Assembly: GCF_021596505.1 (NCBI RefSeq)
Contig: NZ_PJIZ01000072.1
Coordinates: forward strand, 1 to 40,921
Reading direction: 5' to 3'
Origin: Nostoc sp. CMAA1605
GTDB lineage: Bacteria > Cyanobacteriota > Cyanobacteriia > Cyanobacteriales > Nostocaceae
DNA length: 40,921 nt
This document shows positions 1 to 8,393 of the stretch, piece by piece; the first letter of the stretch is position 1, and each line of letters opens with the position of its first letter. The notes beneath the pieces are model-generated. The model did no database searches. It was not told the origin of the DNA and saw only the letters and a program-made list of their open reading frames with translations. The translations under genes were made by a program, and so were the position numbers.

Positions 1-230
1 CTCATAAGCACAACACCAAACACAACACTAAAATAACTGAGGACTTCATCAAGAGTCCTATAGTTTTAGGTTAGCTAGTCCACAGAGTAATTTGTTTTCT
101 CTGTATTTGCTATTCTACTCATTCTGAGAGGATTTCTCTGCAATAGTTAACTTAAATCACATAACCTAGAGAAGCATTAACTATTGTAACAATTATTTTT
201 CAATTCGAGGGTAATGGTAAAGAGTCAAGA

Positions 231-265
231 GTCATTAGTCATTAGTCATTAGTCATTAGTCACTA
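231..265. repeat. Heptamer tandem repeat GTCATTA
   Basis: Four perfect GTCATTA units are followed by one GTCACTA. This is the short tandemly repeated repetitive (STRR) type of sequence known from Nostocales. Related GTCAATA/GACTAAT arrays recur at 6121-6146, 13313-13336, 27513-27549, 27678-27710 and 30610-30630. Confidence 0.85.
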
Positions 266-306
266 GTGTTTCTCCCCTACTCCCTTGTCCTCCTTGTCTC
301 CCTTGT

Positions 307-352
307 CCCAATCCCCAGTCCCCAATCCCCAGTCCCCAATCCCCAATCCCCA
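307..352. repeat. Heptamer array CCCCAGT/CCCCAAT
   Basis: Alternating CCCCAGT and CCCCAAT heptamers are visible. The same units recur near 12199-12228 (as GGGGACT/GGGGATT), 14231-14250, 24841-24895 and 35261-35312, so this is a dispersed family. Confidence 0.8.
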
Positions 353-388
353 CATTTAAAATAGAACTGAACTCCTCAATATATCAGG

Positions 389-1306
389 ATGATCGCACTT
401 AACTGGCAACAACGAGTAGGGAATCAACGAGACTGGGTATGGCGTGGTTGGCAAATTCGTTATACCTACATTCGCTCTAGTCAAAATTCCCAGAATACAA
501 CCCCTCTCATTCTCTTACACGGGTTTGGAGCTTCTATCGGGCATTGGCGACATAATTTAGAGGTTTTAGGCGAATATCATACTGTCTATGCTTTGGATAT
601 GCTGGGTTTTGGTGGTTCAGAAAAAGCCCCTGCTAATTACAGCATAGAACTATGGGTGGAGCAAGTATATGAGTTTTGGCGCGCTTTTATCGGTCAACCA
701 GTGGTATTAGTGGGAAATTCTAATGGTTCTCTGGTTTCTCTAGCTGCCGCCGCCGCACATCCTGAGATGGTAAAAGGGATTGTGATGATGAGTTTACCTG
801 ACCCTTCATTAGAACAAGAAGCAATTCCGCCTGTTTTGCGTCCTTTGGTGAAGACAATTAAAAGTATTGTGGCTTCGCCGATATTTTTAAAGCCTGTATT
901 TTACTTTGTACGCCGACCCAGTGTCTTACGTCGCTGGGCTGGTTTGGCTTATGCTAATCCTGAAGCCATCACTGACGAATTAATTGAAATTTTGGCCGGG
1001 CCTCCGCAAGATAGGGGTTCAGCGCGTGCTTTTAGTGCTTTATTTAAAGCTGCGATCGCTATTAATTTTAGTCCCAGCGTCAAAGCACTGCTACCTAATA
1101 TTACCATTCCTATGTTGTTAATTTGGGGACAAAAAGACCGCTTTGTCCCGCCGATATTAGCGAATCAATTTGCTCAGTATAATGAAAAGCTGCAATTGCT
1201 GACTTTAGAAAATGTTGGTCATTGTCCCCATGATGAATGTCCAGAGCAAATCAATCAAGTGATTTTAGATTGGATTAATCAATATTTTCTAGATGCACAT
1301 AAGTAG
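389..1306 (+). CDS. Alpha/beta hydrolase fold protein
   Basis: A 305-residue cytosolic enzyme of the alpha/beta hydrolase fold; the substrate cannot be read from sequence. The oxyanion segment is LLHGFGAS (about residues 42-49). The nucleophile elbow is GNSNG with Ser111. The acid is probably the Asp of GQKDRFVP, and the catalytic His lies in NVGHCPHDECPEQ near the C-terminus. The order and spacing are complete, so the enzyme looks active. A lid-like helical insert lies between the elbow and the acid. The start follows AGG almost directly and sits downstream of a C-rich repeat leader, so ribosome binding is weak. The gene stands alone. Many cyanobacterial relatives are simply annotated as hydrolases; esterase and haloperoxidase-like activity are both possible. 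Confidence 0.9.
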   Translation: MIALNWQQRVGNQRDWVWRGWQIRYTYIRSSQNSQNTTPLILLHGFGASIGHWRHNLEVLGEYHTVYALDMLGFGGSEKAPANYSIELWVEQVYEFWRAFIGQPVVLVGNSNGSLVSLAAAAAHPEMVKGIVMMSLPDPSLEQEAIPPVLRPLVKTIKSIVASPIFLKPVFYFVRRPSVLRRWAGLAYANPEAITDELIEILAGPPQDRGSARAFSALFKAAIAINFSPSVKALLPNITIPMLLIWGQKDRFVPPILANQFAQYNEKLQLLTLENVGHCPHDECPEQINQVILDWINQYFLDAHK

Positions 1307-1384
1307 AACAAAGTAAATAATTAAAGGTTTGTAGTGTAGAAGGGGAAGCAAGCTACGCGTTAGCGTCTCGGAGAGAAATCCATT

Positions 1385-1475
1385 GCGAATTGCGAATTGC
1401 GAATTGCGAATTGCGAATTGCGAATTGCGAATTGCGAATTGCGAATTGCGAATTGCGAATTGCGAATTGCGAATT
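1385..1475. repeat. 13 perfect copies of heptamer GCGAATT
   Basis: Thirteen uninterrupted GCGAATT units run right up to the last codons of the convergent antiporter gene, whose stop is at 1480. The array is preceded at about 1345-1375 by a different repeat (CTACGCGTTAGCGTCTCGGA) that resembles a common Nostoc intergenic sequence. This is the most regular STRR in the window. Confidence 0.95.
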
Positions 1476-1479
1476 GGTC

Positions 1480-2781
1480 TTAATCCTCTCCTAACTCACT
1501 AATAATATTATGAGTCACCGATGCTTTTGTCGCCACTTGCTTTTCATACCAATTCATCAAAGGTGTCGCTGAAATGCCATGTATAACTACAGAAACTACA
1601 ATAGTGGTGTAAGTTATCCAGGAAATCTGCTCACTGACTTCACCTTTTAATCCTTTACTAAAGGCGTAAGCAAGATAATATAAAGAACCTACACCACGAA
1701 TTCCAAACCAGCCAAATAACCAACGGGTTGCAGGATGAAATCTCCGGCGTTGGGAATTTAAGGGGCGTTTACCAATGGTACTAATCCAAGCTCCTACAGG
1801 TCGGATTACCAAAAATAATAAAACTATAACGATGAGAGATTGAGAGGCATAATTAAGCATTGGTTGCCATAATAAGATTGACCCTAATAATAAAATTGTT
1901 CCTACTTCTAATAATCTTTCTAGTCTTTCAATAAATTCTAATTGTGCCATTGGCTTTTCAGGATTTCTATAACTATCTTGGACAATTAATCCAGCCACAA
2001 ACACGGCTAAAAATCCATAACCATTAATAATTTCTGTTAAACAATAGGTGATTAAAATGGCACTAATAGCAACAAAATCTTCCATGATTGCATCAGCCGC
2101 ACGCTTTTTTTGAATTTTTTGATCTACCCAAACTATGAGTTTTGCTACTATAAAACCCATCACCATTCCAGATGCGATCGCCCATATGACATCAACTAGT
2201 AACCAATCTTTAAACCAGTTCCCCCAATTATGATCTTTCATGGCATAAATGCCAAAATAAACAAAGGGAAAAGCTAACGCATCATTTAAACCACCTTCAG
2301 AGGTTAACCCAAAGCGCAACTCGTCTTTATCGTTAGTATCTGTAAGTTGCACTTCTGAGGCTAATACTGGATCAGTAGGTGCAAGAATCGCGCCTAATAA
2401 AATTGCTTCTCCCCAATTCATCCCTAATAAAAATCTACCAACAATTGCCAAAGCTACAATAGAAATTGGCATTAATAAAATAATCAGTCTCGCTGTAATA
2501 TTCCATACCCGCCAGCGCAGAGGATGAATAATTTTTAAGCCACAGCTAAAAACAGAAATAATCACTACAAATTCTGTCAACCTTTCTAAAACTTTGGCAT
2601 TAAATACATTATTTTCTCGCAGTTGAATCATCCCTAAGCCTTCAGAACCGAGAAGTATACCCACCAATAGATATATCAAAGCAAAGGAAAGTGGTAAGCG
2701 CGTAATCCAACCTGAACATAGGGTAACTACTAGTAGTAGTAGACCAATTAACAGTAGATCCAGTATGTAAATATCTACCAT
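1480..2781 (-). CDS. CPA1-type Na+/H+ antiporter (NhaP-like)
   Basis: A 433-residue inner-membrane protein with about 11-12 hydrophobic helices, of the cation:proton antiporter 1 family, which exchanges Na+ or K+ for protons. Diagnostic segments are LGAILAPTDPVLAS and, shortly after, SEGGLNDALAFPFV; the Asp of the second (GLND) is the ion-binding acid of CPA1 members. There is no C-terminal TrkA or cyclic-nucleotide domain, and the protein ends soon after the last helix, so it is the short type. It converges on the hydrolase gene across a GCGAATT array. The start ATG has no strong ribosome-binding site. The ion preference cannot be read from the sequence. Confidence 0.88.
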   Translation of the reverse strand: MVDIYILDLLLIGLLLLVVTLCSGWITRLPLSFALIYLLVGILLGSEGLGMIQLRENNVFNAKVLERLTEFVVIISVFSCGLKIIHPLRWRVWNITARLIILLMPISIVALAIVGRFLLGMNWGEAILLGAILAPTDPVLASEVQLTDTNDKDELRFGLTSEGGLNDALAFPFVYFGIYAMKDHNWGNWFKDWLLVDVIWAIASGMVMGFIVAKLIVWVDQKIQKKRAADAIMEDFVAISAILITYCLTEIINGYGFLAVFVAGLIVQDSYRNPEKPMAQLEFIERLERLLEVGTILLLGSILLWQPMLNYASQSLIVIVLLFLVIRPVGAWISTIGKRPLNSQRRRFHPATRWLFGWFGIRGVGSLYYLAYAFSKGLKGEVSEQISWITYTTIVVSVVIHGISATPLMNWYEKQVATKASVTHNIISELGED

Positions 2782-2933
2782 ATAAATATGTATAAAAAAT
2801 AAACCTTGCTTTGTCAGTTTACTTGCGATCGCTTGTTTGTATAAAATATCTAGAGGCAGATTTTATGGAGAAATTTTCCAGTTTTTTCTATGTTTGCTAG
2901 CTTAGTATGATATTCCTCACAGGAGCATTGGTC

Positions 2934-4301
2934 ATGCAACTTCCAGATAGTCCTAAAATGCCAAAATTTATGCAGCTAATCAAGTGGATTAACAATCCCT
3001 TACAGCTGATGGAAGCATCTACCAAAGCTCATGGTGATTGTTTTACCTTATGGTTAACTAACAAACAACCAATGGTATTTCTCAGCCATCCCCAAGCTAT
3101 AGAGGAGATTTTCACTACTCATTTAGAAAGCCTCGACTCTAGAGCTTCAGCCCAAATTTTACAACCATTATTAGGGAATAATTCTTTATTACTTCTATCG
3201 GGGGAGACTCATCAACGCCAACGTAAATTATTAATACCGCCTTTTCATGGCGATCGCATGAAAGCCTACGGTGATATTATTACCAACATCACCAAAGATG
3301 TAATCAGTAATTGGCAAATTGGTAAGGCTTTTTCTGTGCGTGATTCCATGCAAGAAATTGCTTTACGGGTAATTTTACAAGCCGTGTTTGGTCTGAATGA
3401 AGGTGAACGCTATACACAGTTGAAAACACGCTTATGCTCTATTTTAGAGTTAATGTCTTCTTCTTTACGTGCTTCTCTATCTTTTATCCCAGCATTACGC
3501 TTAGATTTAGGTGGTTGGAGTCCTTGGGGAAATTTCCTGCGTCAACGCCAAGAAATTGACAATTTATTATATGCAGAAATTCAAGAACGCAGAAATCATC
3601 CAGATTCATCACGAAATGATATTCTTTCCCTCATGATGTCAGCGCGTGATGAAAATGGCGAACCCATGAGTGATTTAGAGTTACGTGATGAATTAATGAC
3701 TCTATTAGTGGCTGGTCATGAAACTACAGCCTCAGCTTTAACATGGGCATTATACTGGATTCACCATCTACCATCAGTGCGAGCAAAACTTTTAGCTGAG
3801 TTAGATAGTTTTCACAACGCAGATTTCAATGAAATTACCCGTCTTCCCTATTTAACGGCTGTATGTCAAGAGACACTCCGCATTTATCCCATCGGGATGA
3901 TTACTATCCCCCGCATAGTCAAGTCCCCAATAGAAATTATGGGTCAAAAATTTGAGCCAGGAACCTTGTTACTTGGCTGTATATACTTGGTTCATCGTCG
4001 TCCAGATTTATATCCCCAACCGGCAGAATTTCGTCCAGAAAGGTTTTTGGAAAAGCAATACTCGTTATATGAATATCTCCCCTTTGGTGGTAGTAACAGG
4101 CGTTGTTTGGGTATGGCTTTTGCGCTGTTTGAAATGAAATTGGTGTTAGCGACAATATTATCTCAAGTGGATTTAAAATTAGTGGAGAATTATCCAGTCA
4201 AACCTATTCGTCGTGGCGTAACTTTAGCACCTTCTGGTGGTAAGTGGATGATCACAACTGGACAAAGACAAAAGATAGAAAAGTCTGCTGTTGAAGTATA
4301 A
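2934..4301 (+). CDS. Cytochrome P450, CYP110-like
   Basis: A heme mono-oxygenase of about 455 residues. I prefer the ATG at 2934 because AGGAG lies 9 bases upstream and the product then begins MQLPDSP, like cyanobacterial CYP110 proteins; an in-frame ATG at 2907 would add nine residues and has no such site. The I-helix oxygen-activation motif is AGHETTAS, the K-helix ExxR is ETLR, and the heme loop is FGGSNRRCLG with the thiolate Cys at codon 391 from this start (4104-4106). All signature residues are present, so it should bind heme. There is no membrane anchor. CYP110 enzymes have been linked to oxidation of fatty acids, alkanes or terpenes; the substrate here is unknown. No ferredoxin or reductase gene is adjacent. 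Confidence 0.92.
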   Translation: MQLPDSPKMPKFMQLIKWINNPLQLMEASTKAHGDCFTLWLTNKQPMVFLSHPQAIEEIFTTHLESLDSRASAQILQPLLGNNSLLLLSGETHQRQRKLLIPPFHGDRMKAYGDIITNITKDVISNWQIGKAFSVRDSMQEIALRVILQAVFGLNEGERYTQLKTRLCSILELMSSSLRASLSFIPALRLDLGGWSPWGNFLRQRQEIDNLLYAEIQERRNHPDSSRNDILSLMMSARDENGEPMSDLELRDELMTLLVAGHETTASALTWALYWIHHLPSVRAKLLAELDSFHNADFNEITRLPYLTAVCQETLRIYPIGMITIPRIVKSPIEIMGQKFEPGTLLLGCIYLVHRRPDLYPQPAEFRPERFLEKQYSLYEYLPFGGSNRRCLGMAFALFEMKLVLATILSQVDLKLVENYPVKPIRRGVTLAPSGGKWMITTGQRQKIEKSAVEV

Positions 4302-4344
4302 GTAAATCAGCAGGAAAAAGAGAAGCTAAGAGTTAGATTTTTAA

Positions 4345-4382
4345 AGAGCGATCGCACTATGATGAGTTTGGGCGATCGCTCT
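4345..4382. terminator. HIP1-built inverted repeat between convergent genes
   Basis: AGAGCGATCGC at 4345-4355 is exactly complementary to GCGATCGCTCT at 4372-4382, with a 16-base loop. It lies between the stop of the P450 gene (4301) and the stop of the copper-protein gene (4397), which converge. An AT-rich tract with TTTTTG follows on the plus strand, and a TTTAAAAA tract on the minus side. A bidirectional terminator is likely but inferred. Confidence 0.55.
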
Positions 4383-4396
4383 ATAATTTTTGTTAT

Positions 4397-4801
4397 TTAA
4401 CGAGACAAAAGTGCTGCTTCTGTAACTGAACTGGCTCTACGAAAATAAGCCGCAGCATTTAAACTCATTGCATGGCAAGATTCTGCACATTGACGACAAA
4501 TAGCAGCACACAACATCATTGTGGGATCATTACTCATTTGTTCGCAAGCCATTGCAGTGCGATCGCAAATTTGCGCGCACAAACCGCAAGTATTGCCCAT
4601 AAACTCAGAACCATCATCTATCATATTGACGCACATCATGCACATTTCTGCACAGTCGCGCAACATAGACATCATTGCCATATCTATGGATGTACTGCCC
4701 TGATTTTTGCAATACTTAAGGGTGTCAGTACAAGTTGTTTGGCATTCAATACAAATTTGTTTAGCGGCTTCCATTGTGGTGGAGATAGATTCGTTGATCA
4801 T
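4397..4801 (-). CDS. Cys-rich four-helix-bundle copper-binding protein (DUF326)
   Basis: A 134-residue protein with 15 cysteines, at residues 17, 20, 24, 31, 50, 54, 57, 72, 75, 79, 86, 98, 102, 105 and 109. They are spaced CxxC and CxxxC so that they line the inside of four predicted helices. This is the pattern of the DUF326/Csp-like family, in which copper storage proteins bind many Cu(I) ions in the core of a four-helix bundle. There is no signal peptide, so it should be cytosolic. Many Met residues accompany the Cys. A role in copper buffering is inferred from the family; no copper ATPase or CueR-type regulator is adjacent. Confidence 0.85.
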   Translation of the reverse strand: MINESISTTMEAAKQICIECQTTCTDTLKYCKNQGSTSIDMAMMSMLRDCAEMCMMCVNMIDDGSEFMGNTCGLCAQICDRTAMACEQMSNDPTMMLCAAICRQCAESCHAMSLNAAAYFRRASSVTEAALLSR

Positions 4802-5330
4802 AAAAGTAACTTCTTAGCTTTAATCGGGTCTGTTGCTCTGTACTAAATTGCAAGATAAAGCCTTATTTTTGGAAAATCAAGAGTTTTACACAACTCGGCC
4901 AATTTAAGGACACTAATCCCATCTACTTAAAGTAAATTTAGCTAGTAATTGAAAAAATCCTTTTCTATCAAGGCTTTTGCATATTGCAATGCAGAATTAG
5001 TCCCAATTATGCAGAAGATTTTTGTCACCGCCGACACAAAATTAGCCTTTGACTTACCTCTTTATTCGACTTCAGCACCTTGCTAATCGTCAGTGGCTAT
5101 ATTTGCTTAAGCTTTACAGGATAAAGCTTCTATAATCTTTAACTACTTAACAGTGCATTTTTGTCAACAAACCAATGAGTATATTTTCTCATTTTAGGGT
5201 AATGTCAAGATATCATGACTTTTTGAAGATATTTTACTAATCTCAGAGAGTGTGATGTGATGATCACTATTGATTTCATCAGCAAAATATGAATGAGATA
5301 ATTAGGTATTAAAGTTATTTTTAATCAAAC
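4802..5330. other. Intergenic region with a dyad next to a -10-like box
   Basis: This 529-base stretch holds no gene that I can support. The only short frame I noticed (25 codons from about 5009) has no recognisable content. The notable element is the dyad at 5109-5129 followed by TATAAT. The remainder is AT-rich leader of the SPFH gene. Confidence 0.5.
5109..5136 (+). promoter_or_regulatory. Perfect 8-bp dyad abutting TATAAT
   Basis: AAGCTTTA and TAAAGCTT are perfect inverted halves around a 5-base centre (5109-5129), and a consensus -10 hexamer TATAAT begins two bases later (5131-5136). An operator upstream of or overlapping a promoter for the SPFH gene, which starts 195 bases downstream, is plausible. 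No convincing -35 box at 17 bases is seen, so an activator-dependent promoter is possible. Confidence 0.35.
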
Positions 5331-6125
5331 ATGAATAATATTAAAACACGTAACTTTTTCATCAAATCAACTTTAAGTTTATTGCTGATAATTATCATTT
5401 TTTGGCCTCTTGTCATCATCAATCCTGGTGAAAGAGGAGTATTGATGAAATTTGGAGAAGTGCAACAGCTAATTTTAGGAGAAGGACTACATATAATTAT
5501 TCCCATTGTGAATACAGTAGAAAAAATTAGTGTCAGAGTCCAAAAACAAGAAATATCAGCAGAAGCTTTATCTAAAGATTTACAAGATGTGTTTACAGAC
5601 GTAGCACTAAATTGGCATATTATTCCAGAAGCAGCAAATGCAACTTTTCAGCAACTAGGAACAGCACAACAGGTAATTGATAAAGTCATCAACCCAGCCA
5701 TAGAAGAAGTTCTAAAAGCGATCATTGCTAAATACACGGCTGAAGAAACTATCACAAAACGTGGAGTTTTAAAAGCAGAGTTAGATAATTTATTGACTCT
5801 TAGATTATGCAACTATCATGTGGCTGTTGATGATATTTCAATAGTGCATATACATTTTTCTGAACGCTTTGGCGAAGCAGTAGAAGCCAAACAAATTGCA
5901 GAACAAGAAGCTAAAAAAGCAGAATTTACTGCACTTAAAGCCATGAAAGAAGCCGAAGCCAACATAAATTTAGCCAGAGGTGAGACAGAAGCACAAAGGC
6001 TAATTCGTGAAACCTTAACACCTGATATTTTGCAAAAGCAATTTATAGAAAAGTGGGATGGTAAGTTACCAAAGATTATGCCCAACGGCGGTTTAAAATT
6101 CGATGTCAGCCAATTTTTAAACTAA
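5331..6125 (+). CDS. SPFH/Band-7 (prohibitin-like) membrane protein
   Basis: A 264-residue protein with one N-terminal membrane helix (about residues 12-30), then the Band-7 start NPGERGVLMKFGEV and an SPFH domain to about residue 190. A charged coiled-coil rich in Ala, Glu and Lys follows (about 180-235, with EAKQIAEQEAKKAEF). Prohibitin-family proteins build ring-shaped scaffolds at membranes and often control FtsH-type proteases; which partner applies here is unknown. The length is normal for bacterial prohibitins. The start ATG has a weak ribosome-binding site and a 195-base leader containing a dyad. It converges on the PAP2 gene, and ATGACTA heptamers follow its stop. Confidence 0.85.
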   Translation: MNNIKTRNFFIKSTLSLLLIIIIFWPLVIINPGERGVLMKFGEVQQLILGEGLHIIIPIVNTVEKISVRVQKQEISAEALSKDLQDVFTDVALNWHIIPEAANATFQQLGTAQQVIDKVINPAIEEVLKAIIAKYTAEETITKRGVLKAELDNLLTLRLCNYHVAVDDISIVHIHFSERFGEAVEAKQIAEQEAKKAEFTALKAMKEAEANINLARGETEAQRLIRETLTPDILQKQFIEKWDGKLPKIMPNGGLKFDVSQFLN

Positions 6126-6146
6126 TGACTAATGACTAATGACTAA
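6121..6146. repeat. Heptamer repeat ATGACTA
   Basis: About three ATGACTA units overlap the stop codon of the SPFH gene and run up to the last codons of the convergent PAP2 gene. The 10-base gap between the two convergent stops is made of this repeat. Confidence 0.75.
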
Positions 6147-6837
6147 ATCTCGGCTGAATAATTAAGTTAACAGCTACAACCCAGGCTGTTGCAAACATCC
6201 ATCCGGCGATAATATCACTGGGAAAATGTACACCTAAATATAGTCTTGTCCATGCAATAGTTAGGATAAACAAACCACCACCAAATAAAGTTAACCAACG
6301 CCAGCTTGTATCCCAAGTTAAAATTAATAAAATAGCGACTAGAGTCAAGCTACTCATTGCATGGCCACTAGGAAAGGCATAACTAAACTCTGGTGCTAAA
6401 GAATCCCAAAGATGTGGACGAATTCTGTGTAGTAAGACCTTAGCGGCATGATTAATAATAGCATTACCCAGCCCAGTGATGATTAAAAAAGTGAGCGATC
6501 GCCATTTTTTACGAAACAACAAAAAGATTCCTAATAAAGTTAAAATAGGCGCGATAGTCCACACTGAACCTAATTTTGTTAATATCACGGCAATAGTATC
6601 TAATTGTGGCTGTGCTGTTTGATGAATAGCCAATAAAATGGGAACATCCCAAGGGAAACCACCTTTTTTTACTAATACCTGCACAGCTATGAGTTCAAAT
6701 AACTGTAAAGGTAGATATACGCCTGTAAATAATATCAATAAGGAACGCCAACGAGTAATTAATAGTTGTTTTAAAAATGTAGTAAATGTTTGTAGACGTT
6801 TCCCTAGAATAGATGTAAACCAATTAGATCCTAGCAT
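6136..6837 (-). CDS. PAP2-family membrane phosphatase
   Basis: A 233-residue integral membrane protein with about six hydrophobic helices. The three acid-phosphatase motifs are in order: KVLLHRIRP (KxxxxxxRP), then PSGH in YAFPSGHAMS, then a TRLYLGVHFPSD segment supplying the third-motif Arg, catalytic His and Asp. The usual SR of motif 3 is TR here. Such enzymes dephosphorylate phosphatidate, phosphatidylglycerophosphate or undecaprenyl pyrophosphate at the membrane surface; the specificity is not readable. It may be last in a minus-strand series after TauE/SafE and DUF1634, but a palindromic repeat and a 65-base gap intervene, so cotranscription is doubtful. Confidence 0.87.
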   Translation of the reverse strand: MLGSNWFTSILGKRLQTFTTFLKQLLITRWRSLLILFTGVYLPLQLFELIAVQVLVKKGGFPWDVPILLAIHQTAQPQLDTIAVILTKLGSVWTIAPILTLLGIFLLFRKKWRSLTFLIITGLGNAIINHAAKVLLHRIRPHLWDSLAPEFSYAFPSGHAMSSLTLVAILLILTWDTSWRWLTLFGGGLFILTIAWTRLYLGVHFPSDIIAGWMFATAWVVAVNLIIQPRFSH

Positions 6838-6868
6838 TTTTTTAATATTGACCCTGTTATAAAATAAA

Positions 6869-6895
6869 GAGGGCTAAAGCCCTCACTACGAACTT
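6869..6895. repeat. Palindromic repeat, partial copy
   Basis: GAGGGCT and AGCCCTC form a 7-bp stem with an AA loop, followed by ACTACGAACTT. The same right flank occurs in the complete copy at 37607-37642, and a diverged copy lies at 26424-26453. It sits just after the stop of the DUF1634 gene and may help end its transcript. Confidence 0.65.
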
Positions 6896-6902
6896 AAGCT
6901 AA

Positions 6903-7445
6903 TTAATAATACGCGCCTATCAAACTATAAATTAGAGCAGATAGGACTAATAAATTTAGAATCACATAAATAAAGTTTCTCTGCCAGAAAAACATAAAGA
7001 GAGAAATTATCACTCTTAAAATAGGCGTAGCAATTAATATTAATAATCCCAACTGAATAATTGCACTACTACTACCAGAATAAGCAGATTGCATGACATC
7101 CACAGGCGAACGCAATGTATCTGGTTCTCCTCGAAAAAATTGGTAATTAGCACGTTCACTACCGTGAACATTTAAATATAATAATCCTCCCCAGAGAACT
7201 ACAGCGCAGGCAATGAATACACCATATTTCAATAGTTGACTCAGAATATTCTCTAATTGCAATTCTTTGTCTGTTTTAGTGATATTTTCATGAATATCAG
7301 ATTCGCCAGCAGAAATTTTAGATTGTTGCTGTTCTAGTGCGGCAATATCACTATCTAATTCTTCTTTTGGTAAAGCTAAAACATCTATCTGATCCTCCTG
7401 TGGTGGTGATACCACCCAAGGCAAACCCGAATCAAAATTGCTCAT
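6903..7445 (-). CDS. DUF1634 membrane protein, TauE partner
   Basis: A protein of about 180 residues. An acidic soluble N-terminal part of about 70 residues is followed by three predicted membrane helices. DUF1634 proteins are regularly encoded next to TauE/SafE permeases, as here, and are thought to work with them; the exact role is unknown. Two starts are possible: GTG at 7454, directly abutting the TauE stop, and ATG at 7445, which has AGGTGG about 5 bases upstream. I prefer the ATG. The tight spacing indicates translational coupling with the upstream TauE/SafE gene. Confidence 0.8.
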   Translation of the reverse strand: MSNFDSGLPWVVSPPQEDQIDVLALPKEELDSDIAALEQQQSKISAGESDIHENITKTDKELQLENILSQLLKYGVFIACAVVLWGGLLYLNVHGSERANYQFFRGEPDTLRSPVDVMQSAYSGSSSAIIQLGLLILIATPILRVIISLFMFFWQRNFIYVILNLLVLSALIYSLIGAYY

Positions 7446-7454
7446 ATCTACCAC

Positions 7455-8282
7455 CTACACGAAACTGTTGTAAACCATCTTCAATGCCATAACTACCAAC
7501 ACAAGACCAAAAATAATTCTTAATACTTGTGTTTTTGTTCCCACAAGGATTTTTGCACCTAAAATAGCACCAGGTAATACCCCTAACATTACAGGCATTG
7601 ATAAACCTGGATCAATGTAACCTCTTGCTAAGTAAACCCCAGCAGAAGCGGCGGCTGTAACACCAATCATAAAGTTACTAGTGGTGGTAGAAACTTTAAA
7701 TGGGATACCCATAATTTGATCCATTGCTAATACTTTAAATGCACCTGAACCAATTCCTAGTAAACCAGAAATTACCCCAGCGACTAACATAACGCTAAAC
7801 CCAGCCGGAACAGCATGAACTTGATAAGACATCAAGCCATTACCAGTGGGATAAGTTCCATTGAGTTGGAAATAATTACCTAGAGAATCTGTAGACTCAC
7901 CTTCAGGGTGTTCCTTTTTAGGTTGTTGTGAAAGATATGCAGAATATAACAAGACAATTGCTAATACGATGGTGAGGGCTTTTACTGTGACAAAAGTAGC
8001 AATTAACGCCCCTATAATTGCACCAATAGTAGTTGCAACTTCTAAAAACATTCCTAATCTAAGATTAGTATAGCCAGTTTTAATATATCTACAAGCAGCA
8101 CCCGAAGAAGTCGCAATTACAGATACTAACGAAGCACCAACCGCATAACGAATATCTACCCCAAATACTGAAGTTAACAAAGGAACAATTACAACTCCAC
8201 CACCTAAGCCAGTCAGTGAACCAACTAATCCAGCAGTGAATGAACCTACCCAAACTAGTAAAGAAAATTCCCAAATATTCAC
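7455..8282 (-). CDS. TauE/SafE-family anion exporter/permease
   Basis: A 275-residue inner-membrane protein with about eight helices arranged as two related halves. Each half has the small-residue-rich motif of the family: GLVGSLTGLGGGVVIVPLL near residue 20, and a second copy, GLLGIGSGAFKVLAMDQIMG, near residue 170. Members move sulfite, sulfoacetate or other sulfonates and organic anions, mostly outward. It is first in a coupled pair with the DUF1634 gene. A second, unlike TauE/SafE lies at 14269-15072, so the locus has two. Substrate assignment to sulfite is inference from the family only. Confidence 0.87.
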   Translation of the reverse strand: MNIWEFSLLVWVGSFTAGLVGSLTGLGGGVVIVPLLTSVFGVDIRYAVGASLVSVIATSSGAACRYIKTGYTNLRLGMFLEVATTIGAIIGALIATFVTVKALTIVLAIVLLYSAYLSQQPKKEHPEGESTDSLGNYFQLNGTYPTGNGLMSYQVHAVPAGFSVMLVAGVISGLLGIGSGAFKVLAMDQIMGIPFKVSTTTSNFMIGVTAAASAGVYLARGYIDPGLSMPVMLGVLPGAILGAKILVGTKTQVLRIIFGLVLVVMALKMVYNSFV

Positions 8283-8393
8283 ATTTATTTCCTTAAGATA
8301 GGGATTGGGGATGGAGGACTGGGGAATAAGTAAATAGATTGGTTTACTTTTTGACTTTCACCCGTTTGATAGCCTCATCCCTCATTAATTACT

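Larger units (their letters stand above)
1..388. other. Intergenic region, no gene seen
   Basis: I see no supportable gene in this stretch. It is AT-rich up to about 220. It then holds four GTCATTA heptamers plus one variant (231-265) and a C-rich heptamer array (about 307-352). The last 35 bases form the leader of the hydrolase gene that follows. Confidence 0.6.

Noticed and set aside
1385..1475. CRISPR-like array
   Set aside because: Units are 7 bases with no spacers, and no cas gene is present anywhere in the window.
4472..4846. His/Cys-rich open frame opposite the copper-protein gene
   Set aside because: It is the complement of the Cys/Met codons of the DUF326 gene and has no ribosome-binding site or family resemblance.
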